DNA of 64,000 bases from Mycobacterium sp. AT1. GTDB taxonomy: Bacteria; Actinomycetota; Actinomycetes; Mycobacteriales; Mycobacteriaceae. The position numbers were made by a program, and so were the translations under genes. The stretch is from the NCBI RefSeq assembly GCF_002043095.1, contig NZ_MVOC01000066.1, forward strand, positions 1-64,000, read 5' to 3'. Shown piece by piece: positions 1 through 8,815 of this stretch (position 1 is the stretch's first letter; each line of letters opens with the position of its first letter). The notes beneath the pieces were generated by a model. It did no database searches and was not told the DNA's origin. It worked only from the letters and a program-made list of their open reading frames with translations.

Positions 1-46
1 CGTGTCGAACACGTGTTCGAGTCTACTTCGGGTGTATGACAAGGTC

Positions 47-454
47 ATGTCCCAATCACTCCCAGAAGGCCTGCTCGAACTCCTCCGCAAGCCGAGCCCG
101 TGCTTCATCGCCACCCTGATGCCGGACGGATCCCCCCAGCTGACCGAAACCTGGGTGACCACCGACGGCGAGAACATCGTGATCAACATCGTCGACGGCA
201 TGCAGAAGGCGCGGAACCTCGCCCGGGATCCGCGGGTCGCCGTGAACGTCGTCGACCCCGAGAACGTCTACGGCTACTACGCCGTTCGCGGCCGGGTGGT
301 GAAGACGACCACCGAGGGCGGGCGCGAGGGCATTGAAGAACTGTCGCAGAAGTACCTCGGCATCCCGTACCCCAACTTCAGCGGGAACCCGAACGAGACG
401 CGGGTGGTGATCACGATCGAGGCCGACTCGGTGAACTCACCGCAACGGGGCTAG
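47..454 (+). CDS. PPOX-class (F420/flavin-dependent) oxidoreductase-fold protein
   Basis: A 135-residue split-barrel protein of the pyridoxamine-5'-phosphate-oxidase-like class, close in style to the mycobacterial Rv1155 group that binds F420 or flavin. Visible family features are the opening strands (FIATLMPDGSPQLTETWV), the KARNLARDPRVAVNVVDPEN segment that contacts the cofactor phosphate, and the YYAVRGRVV strand. The frame is open upstream to a GTG at base 2, but family proteins begin near MSQSLPEGLLELL, so the ATG at 47 is preferred. It converges on fprA with a 10-base gap. The physiological substrate cannot be told from sequence. Confidence 0.85.
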   Translation: MSQSLPEGLLELLRKPSPCFIATLMPDGSPQLTETWVTTDGENIVINIVDGMQKARNLARDPRVAVNVVDPENVYGYYAVRGRVVKTTTEGGREGIEELSQKYLGIPYPNFSGNPNETRVVITIEADSVNSPQRG

Positions 455-464
455 CTCATCGTCG

Positions 465-1829
465 TCAGCCGTGCCCGATCCGCAAGAACTCCGCCACATT
501 GCTCAACTTCACCCGCGGCCGACCCAACGGACCACCGGTGTTCCGTTCGTGGGCGTCGATCAACTTCCAATGGTCGTTGGTGACGAGGTGAGGCTGGCGA
601 GACAGCAGCCAGTCGAGCGTGTCCTCGCGCTCGTCGGCCAGATCGGTCGTCGCGAGATCGGCCAGCAGGGTGTCGACGGTCGCCGCCGAGTCCTTCTTGT
701 TGCTGCCGATGACGCCTGACGGACCACGCTTGATCCACCCGACGACGTAGGAGTTGCGAGTGCCGTCGACGTGGCCGTCGGTGTGCGGAATCGTCCCCGA
801 CCGCTCGTCGAACGGCAGCCCGGGCGTGGGAACGCCGCGGTAACCGACGGCACGGACGACGAGCTGGGCGGGGAGTTCCTCACGTGCGCCGGTGTCCTTG
901 GCCACCAGTCGACCACCGTCGTCCACCAACTCGTTGCGGCCGAGCACGATCGAAGTGACCCGGTCGTCGCCCTTGATCTCGATCGGCGAGGTGTGGAACC
1001 GAAACACGATGCGCCGCTTGGCTCCTCGCGGAGGCTTGTCCGCATAGGAACGCAGCACCTTGACGTTCTGCTTGACGGTCTTGCCCGCCGCCTCGAGGTC
1101 CTCGTCGGAGATGCCTGCGAAGTCCGCCGGGTCGACGATCACGTCCACGTCGGCCATCGCTTCGAGGTCACCGAGCTCCCGCAACTCCAGCGTGGTGAAG
1201 GTGGCCTGCAGCGGACCGCGCCGCCCGAGCACCACCACCTCCTCGACGCCCCTGGCGTGCAGCAACTCCAGGGCGTGGTTGGCGATGTCGGTGTTGGCCA
1301 GCGCGTCGGGGTCGCTGACCAGGATGCGGGCGACGTCGAGTGCCACGTTGCCGTTGCCGACCACCACGGCGCGCCCGGTCGACAGGTCCGGCGTCATCTC
1401 CTCGAAGTGCGGATGGGCGTTGTACCAACCGACGAAGTCGACGGCCGCGACACTGCCCGGCAGGTCCTCGCCGGGGATGCCGAGTGGTCGATCGGCCTGC
1501 GCGCCCACGGCGTAGATCACCGCGTCGTAGCGGTCGGCCAGCTCCTCGGTCTGGACGTCCTCGCCCACCCGGATGTTCCCGAAGAATCGGAAGCGAGGGT
1601 CGGCCGAGATCTTCTCGAACTGGGCACTGATGGTCTTGATCTTCGGGTGGTCGGGGGCGACTCCCGAACGGACCAGGCCCCACGGGGTGGGCAACATTTC
1701 CAGCACGTCGACGCGTACGTCTCTGGGGGCGTCGCCGTCTGCCGTGGAGTCCGCGAACTTAAGCAGCGACGCGGCGGCAAAGTAGCCAGAGGGTCCGGAA
1801 CCGACGATCGCCACGTGATAGGGGCGCAT
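465..1829 (-). CDS. fprA: NADPH-ferredoxin reductase FprA
   Basis: A 454-residue adrenodoxin-reductase-type flavoprotein that moves electrons from NADPH to ferredoxin (feeding, for example, cytochromes P450). The N-terminal FAD-binding GSGPSG is at about residues 10–15, the NADPH-binding GNGNVALDVARIL lies near residue 165, and the C-terminal GWIKRGPSGVIGSNKKD segment is typical. Length is close to that of M. tuberculosis FprA (456 residues). It starts at ATG and is divergent from prfB across about 120 bases, the same neighbour as in M. tuberculosis (Rv3106/Rv3105c). Confidence 0.96.
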   Translation of the reverse strand: MRPYHVAIVGSGPSGYFAAASLLKFADSTADGDAPRDVRVDVLEMLPTPWGLVRSGVAPDHPKIKTISAQFEKISADPRFRFFGNIRVGEDVQTEELADRYDAVIYAVGAQADRPLGIPGEDLPGSVAAVDFVGWYNAHPHFEEMTPDLSTGRAVVVGNGNVALDVARILVSDPDALANTDIANHALELLHARGVEEVVVLGRRGPLQATFTTLELRELGDLEAMADVDVIVDPADFAGISDEDLEAAGKTVKQNVKVLRSYADKPPRGAKRRIVFRFHTSPIEIKGDDRVTSIVLGRNELVDDGGRLVAKDTGAREELPAQLVVRAVGYRGVPTPGLPFDERSGTIPHTDGHVDGTRNSYVVGWIKRGPSGVIGSNKKDSAATVDTLLADLATTDLADEREDTLDWLLSRQPHLVTNDHWKLIDAHERNTGGPLGRPRVKLSNVAEFLRIGHG

Positions 1830-1951
1830 CTAATAGCCCTCCAAGGGGAAGCCGAGTAGGCCCGGAAACGCGCAAGGGGCTGTCGCGTCGTCACCGGGCT
1901 GGTTACCAAGCCGATGCTAGACCCGGACAGCTGTCGGTAACCTGATCTCCC

Positions 1952-3058
1952 GTGGATCCCGACCGGCAAGAAGACATCGCCTCGCTCGACACGACTCTGA
2001 CGACCGTGGAGCGAGTGCTCGACGTCGACGGGCTGCGCGACCGCATCAAGACATTGGAGGACGCGGCGTCCGATCCGAAGCTCTGGGACGACCAAACGCG
2101 CGCCCAAAAGGTCACCAGCGAGCTGTCGCACGCGCAGAGCGAACTGCGCCGCGTCGAGGAGTTGAGGCAGCGGCTCGACGACCTCCCGATCATGTACGAA
2201 CTCGCCGCCGAAGAGGGCGGGGAGGACGCGTTGACCGACGTCAACACCGAGTTGGAGAAGCTGCGCGAGGACATCGCCGCAATGGAGGTCCGCACCCTGT
2301 TGTCGGGGGAGTACGACGAGCGCGAGGCCGTCGTGACCATTCGATCCGGTGCCGGCGGCATCGACGCGGCCGACTGGGCGGAGATGCTCATGCGGATGTA
2401 CATCCGCTGGGCCGAGAAGCACAACTACGGCGTCGAGGTCTTCGACACGTCCTACGCCGAAGAGGCCGGGATCAAGAGCGCCACGTTCGCGGTGCACGCG
2501 CCGTACGCCTACGGCACGCTCTCGGTCGAGCAGGGCACGCACCGACTGGTGCGGATCAGCCCGTTCGACAACCAGAGCAGGCGTCAGACCTCCTTCGCGG
2601 ACGTCGAGGTATTGCCCGTCGTCGACACCGCCGACCACATCGACATTCCCGACGGTGACGTCCGCGTCGACGTCTACCGATCCAGCGGCCCCGGCGGGCA
2701 GTCGGTCAACACCACCGACTCGGCCGTTCGACTGACTCACATTCCCAGCGGTATCGTCGTGACTTGCCAGAACGAAAAGTCGCAGTTGCAGAACAAGGTG
2801 TCGGCAATGCGAGTTCTTCAGGCAAAGTTGCTGGAGCGCAAGCGGCTCGAAGAGCGCGCCGAGATGGACGCGTTGAAGAACGACGGCGGCAGTTCGTGGG
2901 GCAACCAGATGCGCTCCTACGTCCTGCATCCGTATCAAATGGTCAAGGATTTGCGTAACGACTACGAAGTCGGCAATCCGGCCGCGGTACTCGACGGCGA
3001 CATCGACGGATTCCTGGAAGCGGGAATCCGTTGGCGCAATAGGAAAGATGACGACTAA
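1952..3058 (+). CDS. prfB: Peptide chain release factor 2
   Basis: RF2 recognises UGA and UAA stop codons and triggers peptidyl-tRNA hydrolysis. The stop-recognition tripeptide SPF is at residues 203–205 and the catalytic GGQ at 248–250, within RSSGPGGQSVNTTDSAVRLTH. The 368-residue frame is open throughout, so the programmed +1 frameshift near codon 25 known from E. coli prfB is absent. Start is GTG (MDPDRQEDI). The end overlaps the next gene by 11 bases, heading the run prfB–mscS–membrane protein–ftsE–ftsX–smpB. Confidence 0.97.
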   Translation: MDPDRQEDIASLDTTLTTVERVLDVDGLRDRIKTLEDAASDPKLWDDQTRAQKVTSELSHAQSELRRVEELRQRLDDLPIMYELAAEEGGEDALTDVNTELEKLREDIAAMEVRTLLSGEYDEREAVVTIRSGAGGIDAADWAEMLMRMYIRWAEKHNYGVEVFDTSYAEEAGIKSATFAVHAPYAYGTLSVEQGTHRLVRISPFDNQSRRQTSFADVEVLPVVDTADHIDIPDGDVRVDVYRSSGPGGQSVNTTDSAVRLTHIPSGIVVTCQNEKSQLQNKVSAMRVLQAKLLERKRLEERAEMDALKNDGGSSWGNQMRSYVLHPYQMVKDLRNDYEVGNPAAVLDGDIDGFLEAGIRWRNRKDDD

Positions 3059-4019
3059 CACGTATTTGGCCATCGGCTGGGCCTCGACCTGGCACGACTT
3101 CTGGCGCGGTGACATCGGCGAGTGGATCATCACGCGCGGTCTCCGGATCGTCATGCTGATCCTCGCCGCGATCCTGGCGGCCCGGTTCGTCCAGTGGACG
3201 GCAAGAAGGATCACCCGCCGGATCGACGCCGACTTCCGCGAGAGCGACGCGCTGGTGCGGTCGGAGACGACCAAGCACCGCCAAGCCGTCGCCTCGGTGA
3301 TCTCCTGGGTGACGATCGCACTGCTGTGCGTCGTCGTCCTCGTCGAGATCACCGACATCGTGGCCATACCGGTGGGGTCGCTGGTTGCTCCCGCCGCCGT
3401 TCTGGGCGCCGCGCTGGGTTTCGGTGCGCAACGCGTGGTGCAGGACCTGTTGTCGGGGTTCTTCATCATCACCGAGAAGCAGTACGGCTTCGGTGACCTG
3501 GTCGCCCTGACCGTCGCCGGGATTGCGCTGCCCGCCGAGGGCACAGTCGAAGACGTCACGCTGCGGGTCACGAAACTGCGGTCCAGTGAGGGTGAGGTGT
3601 TCACGATCCCGAACGGTCAGATCGTGAAGACCGTCAACCAGTCCAAGGACTGGGCCAGAGCCGTGGTGGACATCCCGGTGCCGACCACCTCCGACCTCAA
3701 CAAGGTCAACGAGGTGCTGCACCACGTCTGCGACGAGGCGATGCAGGACAAGCAGATGGCCGCGTTGATGCTCGACAAGCCGCAGCTGATGGGTGTGGAG
3801 AGCATCGAGCTGGACACGGTCAACCTGCGGATGGTGGCGCGCACGTTGCCAGGCAAGCAATTCGAGGTCGGTCGGCAGCTGCGTGTGCTCGTCGTCGCCG
3901 CCCTGCGTCGCGCGGGCATCGCGAGCCCGGCCGAATCGTCGCCAACGGTCGGCGCTCTGTCGCCGACGGCGACGTCGTCGATCGCCGAAGACCCAGAGAA
4001 GGGGGGTCACGACAAGTGA
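3048..4019 (+). CDS. MscS-family small-conductance mechanosensitive channel
   Basis: A 323-residue membrane protein corresponding in position and type to M. tuberculosis Rv3104c. It has hydrophobic segments near residues 30–50 and 84–106, and a pore-lining-like helix rich in Ala/Gly (VLGAALGFGAQRVVQDLLSGF, about residues 117–137). A beta domain follows (EVFTIPNGQIVKTVNQSKDWA). This fits the MscS core with few transmembrane helices. It likely releases solutes on hypo-osmotic shock or acts in small-ion flux. The ATG overlaps the prfB stop by 11 bases and its TGA overlaps the next GTG (GTGA), so translation is probably coupled. Confidence 0.88.
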   Translation: MTTNTYLAIGWASTWHDFWRGDIGEWIITRGLRIVMLILAAILAARFVQWTARRITRRIDADFRESDALVRSETTKHRQAVASVISWVTIALLCVVVLVEITDIVAIPVGSLVAPAAVLGAALGFGAQRVVQDLLSGFFIITEKQYGFGDLVALTVAGIALPAEGTVEDVTLRVTKLRSSEGEVFTIPNGQIVKTVNQSKDWARAVVDIPVPTTSDLNKVNEVLHHVCDEAMQDKQMAALMLDKPQLMGVESIELDTVNLRMVARTLPGKQFEVGRQLRVLVVAALRRAGIASPAESSPTVGALSPTATSSIAEDPEKGGHDK

Positions 4020-4555
4020 GGTTGAACTTCAACTTCCGCAAGGAGGGCGAGGGCCGCGAATGGCCGGCGTACCTGCCGGGTGGTCGGGTGCGCACGTCGA
4101 CTGCCGCCCTCATCGCCGCCTTCTGCTTCACCTGGTGGCTGCACTCGACGTACGCCCCGCCGCCACCCGCCGCCTCGGAGCCCACTCAGGTGGTGCCGCC
4201 AGGGTTCGTCCCCGACCCGGCGTACACCTGGGTGCCGCGCACCAACGTCGAGCGCCCGAAGACGACTTACAGCACGCCGAGGACCTCGAGGACCGAAACC
4301 TCGACGACGGTGTCAACGACCCCGACGGAGACCACCAGCGGCACGGAGACCCCCACCACGACCGGACCCGAGACTGCGACGACCGTCGTCGACCCCGACG
4401 GGCCGGGACCGCTCCCGCCGACGACCCTGACCCAGACCCCGATCACGTCGCCGGGACAGCCGGTGCCGAACCGTTCGGGCACGTCCACCACCACGACGAC
4501 GGAGATCCTGCCGGGCATCACGCTGCCCGTTCTGACGCCCCCGCCCCCCGGGTAG
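4016..4555 (+). CDS. Pro/Thr-rich single-pass membrane protein (Rv3103c-like)
   Basis: A 179-residue protein with a short basic cytoplasmic N-terminus, one hydrophobic segment (TAALIAAFCFTWWL, about residues 29–42), a PPPP stretch and a long low-complexity tail rich in Thr, Ser, Pro and Glu. The tail is probably extracytoplasmic and may cross the cell wall. It corresponds by position to the proline-rich membrane protein Rv3103c, immediately upstream of ftsE. The GTG start overlaps the preceding TGA by four bases. No enzymatic motif is visible. Proximity to ftsEX suggests a cell-envelope role, but that is inference from context. Confidence 0.8.
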   Translation: MRLNFNFRKEGEGREWPAYLPGGRVRTSTAALIAAFCFTWWLHSTYAPPPPAASEPTQVVPPGFVPDPAYTWVPRTNVERPKTTYSTPRTSRTETSTTVSTTPTETTSGTETPTTTGPETATTVVDPDGPGPLPPTTLTQTPITSPGQPVPNRSGTSTTTTTEILPGITLPVLTPPPPG

Positions 4556-4596
4556 TCGGGGGCTCGAACTCGGCCCGGCTACACTGGCGTGCCGTG

Positions 4597-5286
4597 ATGA
4601 TCACCCTCGACCACGTGAGCAAACAGTACAAATCCTCGGCACGGCCAGCTCTGGACAACGTCTCGCTCAAGATCGAAAAAGGTGAGTTCGTCTTCCTCAT
4701 CGGGCCGTCCGGATCGGGCAAGTCGACGTTCATGCGGCTGCTGCTCGCCGAAGACACCCCGACGCACGGCGACATTCAGGTCTCGAAGTTCCACGTCAAC
4801 AAGCTGCCCAGTCGGCACATCCCGGGTCTGCGGCAGGTCCTCGGCTGCGTGTTCCAGGACTTCCGCCTGCTGCAGCAGAAGACGGTCTTCGAGAACGTCG
4901 CCTTCGCCCTCGAGGTGATCGGCAAGAGGTCCGACGTGATCAACAGGGTGGTGCCAGACGTCCTCGAGATGGTGGGCCTGTCCGGCAAGGCCAATCGCCT
5001 GCCGACCGAGCTGTCGGGTGGTGAGCAGCAGCGCGTCGCCATCGCGCGCGCGTTCGTCAACCGGCCGCTGGTGCTGCTGGCCGACGAACCGACCGGCAAC
5101 CTGGATCCCGAGACCAGCAAGGACATCATGGATCTGCTCGAGCGGATCAACCGCACCGGGACGACCGTGTTGATGGCAACCCACGACCATCACATCGTCG
5201 ACTCGATGCGCCAGCGAGTCATCGAACTCGAGCTGGGACGACTGATCCGCGACGAACAGCGCGGTGTCTACGGAATGGATCGCTAA
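4597..5286 (+). CDS. ftsE: Cell division ATP-binding protein FtsE
   Basis: ATPase subunit of the FtsEX complex, which regulates peptidoglycan hydrolases at the septum. All ABC motifs are present: Walker A GPSGSGKST (residues 36–44), signature LSGGEQQRVAIARA, Walker B VLLADEPT and the switch ATHDH. At 229 residues it equals M. tuberculosis FtsE. The ATG at 4597 (MITLDHVSK) is chosen over a GTG three bases upstream; the same frame is open far upstream, but that stretch is antisense-like shadow over the preceding gene. ftsX begins at the very next base after the stop. Confidence 0.97.
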   Translation: MITLDHVSKQYKSSARPALDNVSLKIEKGEFVFLIGPSGSGKSTFMRLLLAEDTPTHGDIQVSKFHVNKLPSRHIPGLRQVLGCVFQDFRLLQQKTVFENVAFALEVIGKRSDVINRVVPDVLEMVGLSGKANRLPTELSGGEQQRVAIARAFVNRPLVLLADEPTGNLDPETSKDIMDLLERINRTGTTVLMATHDHHIVDSMRQRVIELELGRLIRDEQRGVYGMDR

Positions 5287-6183
5287 GTGCGCTTCGGCTT
5301 TCTCGTCAACGAAGTCCTCACCGGGCTTCGTCGCAACGTCACCATGACGGTCGCCATGATCTTGACGACCGCCATCTCCATCGGTCTGTTCGGCGGCGGC
5401 CTGCTCGTCGTCCGCCTCGCCGACAGCTCGAAGGGCATCTACCTGGACCGTGTCGAGAGCCAGGTCTTCCTGACCAACGACATCTCGGCCAACGACCCGA
5501 CCTGCGACGCGGACGCGTGCAAGGCGGTGCGCAAGACGATCGAGGACCGCAGCGACGTGAAGTCGGTTCGGTTCCTCAACCAGAGCGACGCCTATGACGA
5601 CGCGATCAAGAAGTTCCCGCAATACAAAGACGTTGCGGGCAAGGACGCCTTTCCCGCATCATTCGTGGTGAAGCTCGACAACCCCGAGCAACACAAGGAC
5701 TTCGACGACGCCCTCAAGCAACAGCCCGGTGTGCTCAACGTGCTGAATCAGAAGGACCTCATCGACCGGCTCTTCGCGGTGCTCGACGGGTTGAGTGCGG
5801 CGGCGTTCGCGATCGCCTTGGTTCAGGCCATTGGCGCAGTTCTGCTGATAGCCAACATGGTTCAGGTCGCGGCCTACACCCGAAGAACGGAGATCGGCAT
5901 CATGCGCCTGGTGGGTGCGAGTCGCTGGTACACGCAGCTGCCGTTCCTCGTCGAAGCCATGCTGGCCGCGTTCATCGGCGTGGTGATAGCGATCGCGGGG
6001 TTGATTCTGGTGCGCGCGTTGTTCCTCGAAAAGGCGCTGCGGCAGTTCTACGACGCGAACCTGATTGCCCAGGTCGACTACAAGGACGTCCTCTACTTCA
6101 GCGCACCCATCATGCTGTTCCTCGGTTTGGCGATGTCCGGCGTCACGGCCTACGTCACCCTGCGGCTGTACGTGCGGCGCTAG
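5287..6183 (+). CDS. ftsX: Cell division protein FtsX
   Basis: Membrane partner of FtsE. The 298-residue protein has a transmembrane helix at about residues 18–42, a large extracytoplasmic domain of about 120 residues that includes a CDADACKAV cysteine pair, and three C-terminal helices with the permease-like YTRRTEIGIMRLVGASRWY motif. This is the usual FtsX plan, in which the loop activates a cell-wall hydrolase (RipC in mycobacteria). The GTG start directly abuts the ftsE stop, showing a fixed operon. Confidence 0.97.
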   Translation: MRFGFLVNEVLTGLRRNVTMTVAMILTTAISIGLFGGGLLVVRLADSSKGIYLDRVESQVFLTNDISANDPTCDADACKAVRKTIEDRSDVKSVRFLNQSDAYDDAIKKFPQYKDVAGKDAFPASFVVKLDNPEQHKDFDDALKQQPGVLNVLNQKDLIDRLFAVLDGLSAAAFAIALVQAIGAVLLIANMVQVAAYTRRTEIGIMRLVGASRWYTQLPFLVEAMLAAFIGVVIAIAGLILVRALFLEKALRQFYDANLIAQVDYKDVLYFSAPIMLFLGLAMSGVTAYVTLRLYVRR

Positions 6184-6185
6184 CT

Positions 6186-6686
6186 GTGGCGAAGAAGTCG
6201 GCCGCCGAGGTCAAGAAGCACCGCAACAACCAGGTGGTGGCCACCAATCGCAGGGCGCGGCACAATTATTCGATCCTCGAGACGTTCGAGGCCGGGGTGG
6301 CGTTGGTGGGCACCGAGGTGAAGAGCCTCCGTGAAGGCCAGGCCTCGCTGGCCGATTCGTTCGCGACCGTCGACGACGGTGAAGTGTGGCTCCGCAACCT
6401 GCACATCCCGGAGTATCACCACGGCTCTTGGACCAACCACGCACCGCGACGCAACCGAAAACTGCTGATGCACCGCACCCAGATCGACAACCTGATCGGC
6501 AAGATCAGGGACGGCAACCTCTCGCTGGTTCCGCTGTCGCTCTACTTCACCGAGGGCAAGGTCAAGGTCGAACTGGCCTTGGCGCGAGGCAAGCAGGCGC
6601 ACGACAAGCGTCAGGATTTGGCGAGACGTGACGCCGATCGGGAAGTGATTCGTGAACTAGGCAGGCGCTCCAAAGGCATGACCTGA
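6186..6686 (+). CDS. smpB: SsrA-binding protein SmpB
   Basis: A 166-residue partner of tmRNA in trans-translation. It shows the OB-fold core (NRRARHNYSILETFEAGVALVGTEVKSLREG), the IPEYHHGSW segment and a basic C-terminal tail (DKRQDLARRDADREVIRELGRR) that mimics the anticodon stem in the ribosomal decoding centre. The GTG start lies two bases after the ftsX stop. The tmRNA gene lies about 3.3 kb downstream on the same strand, with an EamA gene and an AAA+/TPR pair between them. Confidence 0.97.
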   Translation: MAKKSAAEVKKHRNNQVVATNRRARHNYSILETFEAGVALVGTEVKSLREGQASLADSFATVDDGEVWLRNLHIPEYHHGSWTNHAPRRNRKLLMHRTQIDNLIGKIRDGNLSLVPLSLYFTEGKVKVELALARGKQAHDKRQDLARRDADREVIRELGRRSKGMT

Positions 6687-7528
6687 TCGGGGTCCTGTTA
6701 GCCCTGGTCTCCGGTATCGGATACGGGGTCAGCGACTTCGTCGGAGGTTTGGCGTCACGGCGGGTCGCCGCGCTGCGCGTGGTGCTGGTGTCCTATCCCG
6801 TGGCGCTGGTCCTGTTGACCACGATCTCCGTCGTCGTCGGTGGGCACGTGACGACGCCCGCGATCGTGTGGGGCGGGCTGTGCGGTCTCAGCCAGGCGTT
6901 CGGGGTGTGGTGGTTCTACGCCGCGCTCGGCGCCGGTCCGATGTCGTTGGTGTCACCGCTGACGGCGATCCTCGTCGCGGGCGTCCCCATCGTCGCCGGT
7001 GTGCTGCTGGGGGAGCGGCCAAGCCTGCTGGCCTGTACGGGCATCGGACTGGCGTTGATTGCGGTCGCGCTGGTGAGTCGCGAAGAGCGCGGCGAGCTTT
7101 CGACCGTCCAGCGCTTCACCCCCAAGGTGGCTTGGCTGACGCTCGGGGCCGGCCTCGCGTTCGGGCTTAACTTCGTGCTGATCGACCAGGCACCCCATGA
7201 CGCAGGACTCTGGCCGCTGGCGTTCGCCCGACTGTCGGCGACCCTGGTGGTCGTCGCGATCGCGGTGATGTCGGGGAACTTGGCCGTGCCGTCCGGGGTC
7301 CCCCTCCGGTTGGCTGTGGCGGCCGGGGTGTTGGACACCGTCGCCAACGTGGCGATGCTCCTCGCGCTGCAGGCGTCGTTGCTGTCGCTGACCAGCGTCC
7401 TCATCTCGCTGTACCCGGCGGGCACGGTGCTGCTTGCCTTGGTGGTGCTGAAGGAGAGGGTGACGCGGTGGCAGGCGGCGGGAATGGTGCTGGCCGTCGC
7501 CGCAGTCGGCTTGATCGCCGCAGGGTAG
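6683..7528 (+). CDS. EamA/DMT-superfamily transporter, probable CTG start
   Basis: A ten-helix drug/metabolite-transporter-like membrane protein with two EamA repeats; the second ends LISLYPAGTVLLALVVLKERVT. The first standard start codon (TTG at 6749) would remove the first helix and its conserved GYGVSDFVGG turn. The frame stays open upstream to a CTG at 6683 that overlaps the smpB TGA as CTGA, the same geometry as the GTGA/ATGA overlaps elsewhere in this window. From there the protein reads (M)IGVLLALVSGIGYGVSDF and is about 281 residues. The substrate is unknown. The CTG start is inference; the missing helix is seen directly. Confidence 0.8.
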   Translation: MIGVLLALVSGIGYGVSDFVGGLASRRVAALRVVLVSYPVALVLLTTISVVVGGHVTTPAIVWGGLCGLSQAFGVWWFYAALGAGPMSLVSPLTAILVAGVPIVAGVLLGERPSLLACTGIGLALIAVALVSREERGELSTVQRFTPKVAWLTLGAGLAFGLNFVLIDQAPHDAGLWPLAFARLSATLVVVAIAVMSGNLAVPSGVPLRLAVAAGVLDTVANVAMLLALQASLLSLTSVLISLYPAGTVLLALVVLKERVTRWQAAGMVLAVAAVGLIAAG

Positions 7529-7582
7529 GGCGCATCGCGGCGGTCAGTAGGATCGAGCGTGCGCGAGCGAAGGGGGTGCGGG

Positions 7583-8815
7583 ATGGCGAGTGACGCCGTG
7601 ATCCGCGAGTTGACGGCGGCCGTTCAGCGAACCCCCGAGGCCGTCGAACTCCGACTGCACCTCGTCGACCTCCTGATTCAGCAGGGCAATGTCACCGAGG
7701 CGCTCACCCACTGCAGCGCGGCCCTGGCGCAGGATGCCTCCAACGCCGCGGCGCTGAGCCTGTTGCAACGGTGCACCGCCGCACTGGCGACGGGCAGCGC
7801 ACCCGCGGCTCCTGCGGAACGCCCGAACGCCGACTTCAACTGGTCGGCCGCCGAGGAAGAGGTCTCCGACATCATCGGCCCCGCCTTCGTCGAGGGTGCC
7901 GCCGAGACCGTCGACGGAGAGGGGGACGCCGACTTCGACGTCGTCCGGCGCAGCGACGTCACCCTCGCCGACGTCGCTGGTATGGAGGCGGTCAAGCAGC
8001 GGCTCGACGTGTCACTGCTGGGCCCCATCCGCAATCCCGAACTGATGCGCGCCTACAAGGTCAACGCCCGCGGCGGGTTGTTGATGTACGGCCCGCCCGG
8101 GTGTGGCAAGACGTATCTGGCCAGAGCGGTGGCAGGCGAGCTCGGGGCGAACTTCTACGCCGTCGGCATCGCCGACGTTTTGCAACATTGGCTGGGCGAC
8201 AGCGAGCGGGCGCTGGCTAGCATCTTCGACACGGCCCGCCGAAATGCGCCGTGCGTGTTGTTCTTCGACGAAGTGGACGCACTCGGGCAGCGGCGCGCGG
8301 CGTTGAGCAACAGCTCGGGTCTTCGCGTCGTCGTCAATGCGCTTCTCGCCGAACTGGATACCGCCACGTCCTCCAACGACGGGGTGTACGTGCTTGCGGC
8401 GACCAACATGCCGTGGGACGTCGACCCCGCCCTGCGCAGGCCGGGCCGCTTCGACCGGATGATCTTCGTGGGTCTGCCGGACGCGGAGGCGCGCGCCGCG
8501 ATCGTGCGGATGAATCTTCGCGACCGTCCGGTCGAGCGCATCGACCCGGCCTCCGTCGCGAAGCGGACCGACGGCTTCTCAGGAGCCGACATCGCCCATG
8601 TCTGCGACACCGCAACGCAGCTCGCGATGGCGGCATCGCTGCGCGCCGGCGAGGTGCGTCCGGTGCGCATGAGCGACGTCGACGCGGCGCTGCTGCAGAT
8701 TCGCCCGAGCGCAGGCCCGTGGTTCGACACCGCCCGAAACGTCGTCGAATTCGCCAACGGTGACGGTACCTACGACGAGTTGGCGAAGTACTTGCGCCGC
8801 AAGAAGATGCGTTGA
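7583..8815 (+). CDS. AAA+ ATPase with N-terminal TPR-like region
   Basis: A protein of about 410 residues. The N-terminal ~90 residues are helical and TPR-like (TPEAVELRLHLVDLLIQQGNVTEALTHCSAAL), followed by an acidic linker and one classical AAA module. That module has Walker A GPPGCGKT, Walker B VLFFDEVDALG, the sensor AATNMPWDVDPALRRPGRFDR with arginine-finger region, and a C-terminal lid ending in a Vps4/FtsH-like helix. It looks like a protein-remodelling ATPase. The ATG at 7583 (MASDAVIREL) is preferred to a GTG at 7559 in the same frame. Its TGA overlaps the TTG of the next gene, a TPR membrane protein that is a likely adaptor. Confidence 0.85.
   Translation: MASDAVIRELTAAVQRTPEAVELRLHLVDLLIQQGNVTEALTHCSAALAQDASNAAALSLLQRCTAALATGSAPAAPAERPNADFNWSAAEEEVSDIIGPAFVEGAAETVDGEGDADFDVVRRSDVTLADVAGMEAVKQRLDVSLLGPIRNPELMRAYKVNARGGLLMYGPPGCGKTYLARAVAGELGANFYAVGIADVLQHWLGDSERALASIFDTARRNAPCVLFFDEVDALGQRRAALSNSSGLRVVVNALLAELDTATSSNDGVYVLAATNMPWDVDPALRRPGRFDRMIFVGLPDAEARAAIVRMNLRDRPVERIDPASVAKRTDGFSGADIAHVCDTATQLAMAASLRAGEVRPVRMSDVDAALLQIRPSAGPWFDTARNVVEFANGDGTYDELAKYLRRKKMR

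Noticed and set aside
1952..2100. Programmed +1 frameshift in prfB
   Set aside because: The frame is continuous and no in-frame UGA near codon 25 is present.
1517..3604. 695-codon minus-strand frame across prfB and the channel gene
   Set aside because: Antisense shadow; the plus-strand genes have conserved catalytic motifs and the minus frame has none.
4250..4500. Thr/Ser codon repeats as a possible DNA repeat element
   Set aside because: They encode the low-complexity tail of a membrane protein in frame and vary as codons do; no separate repeat unit is evident.
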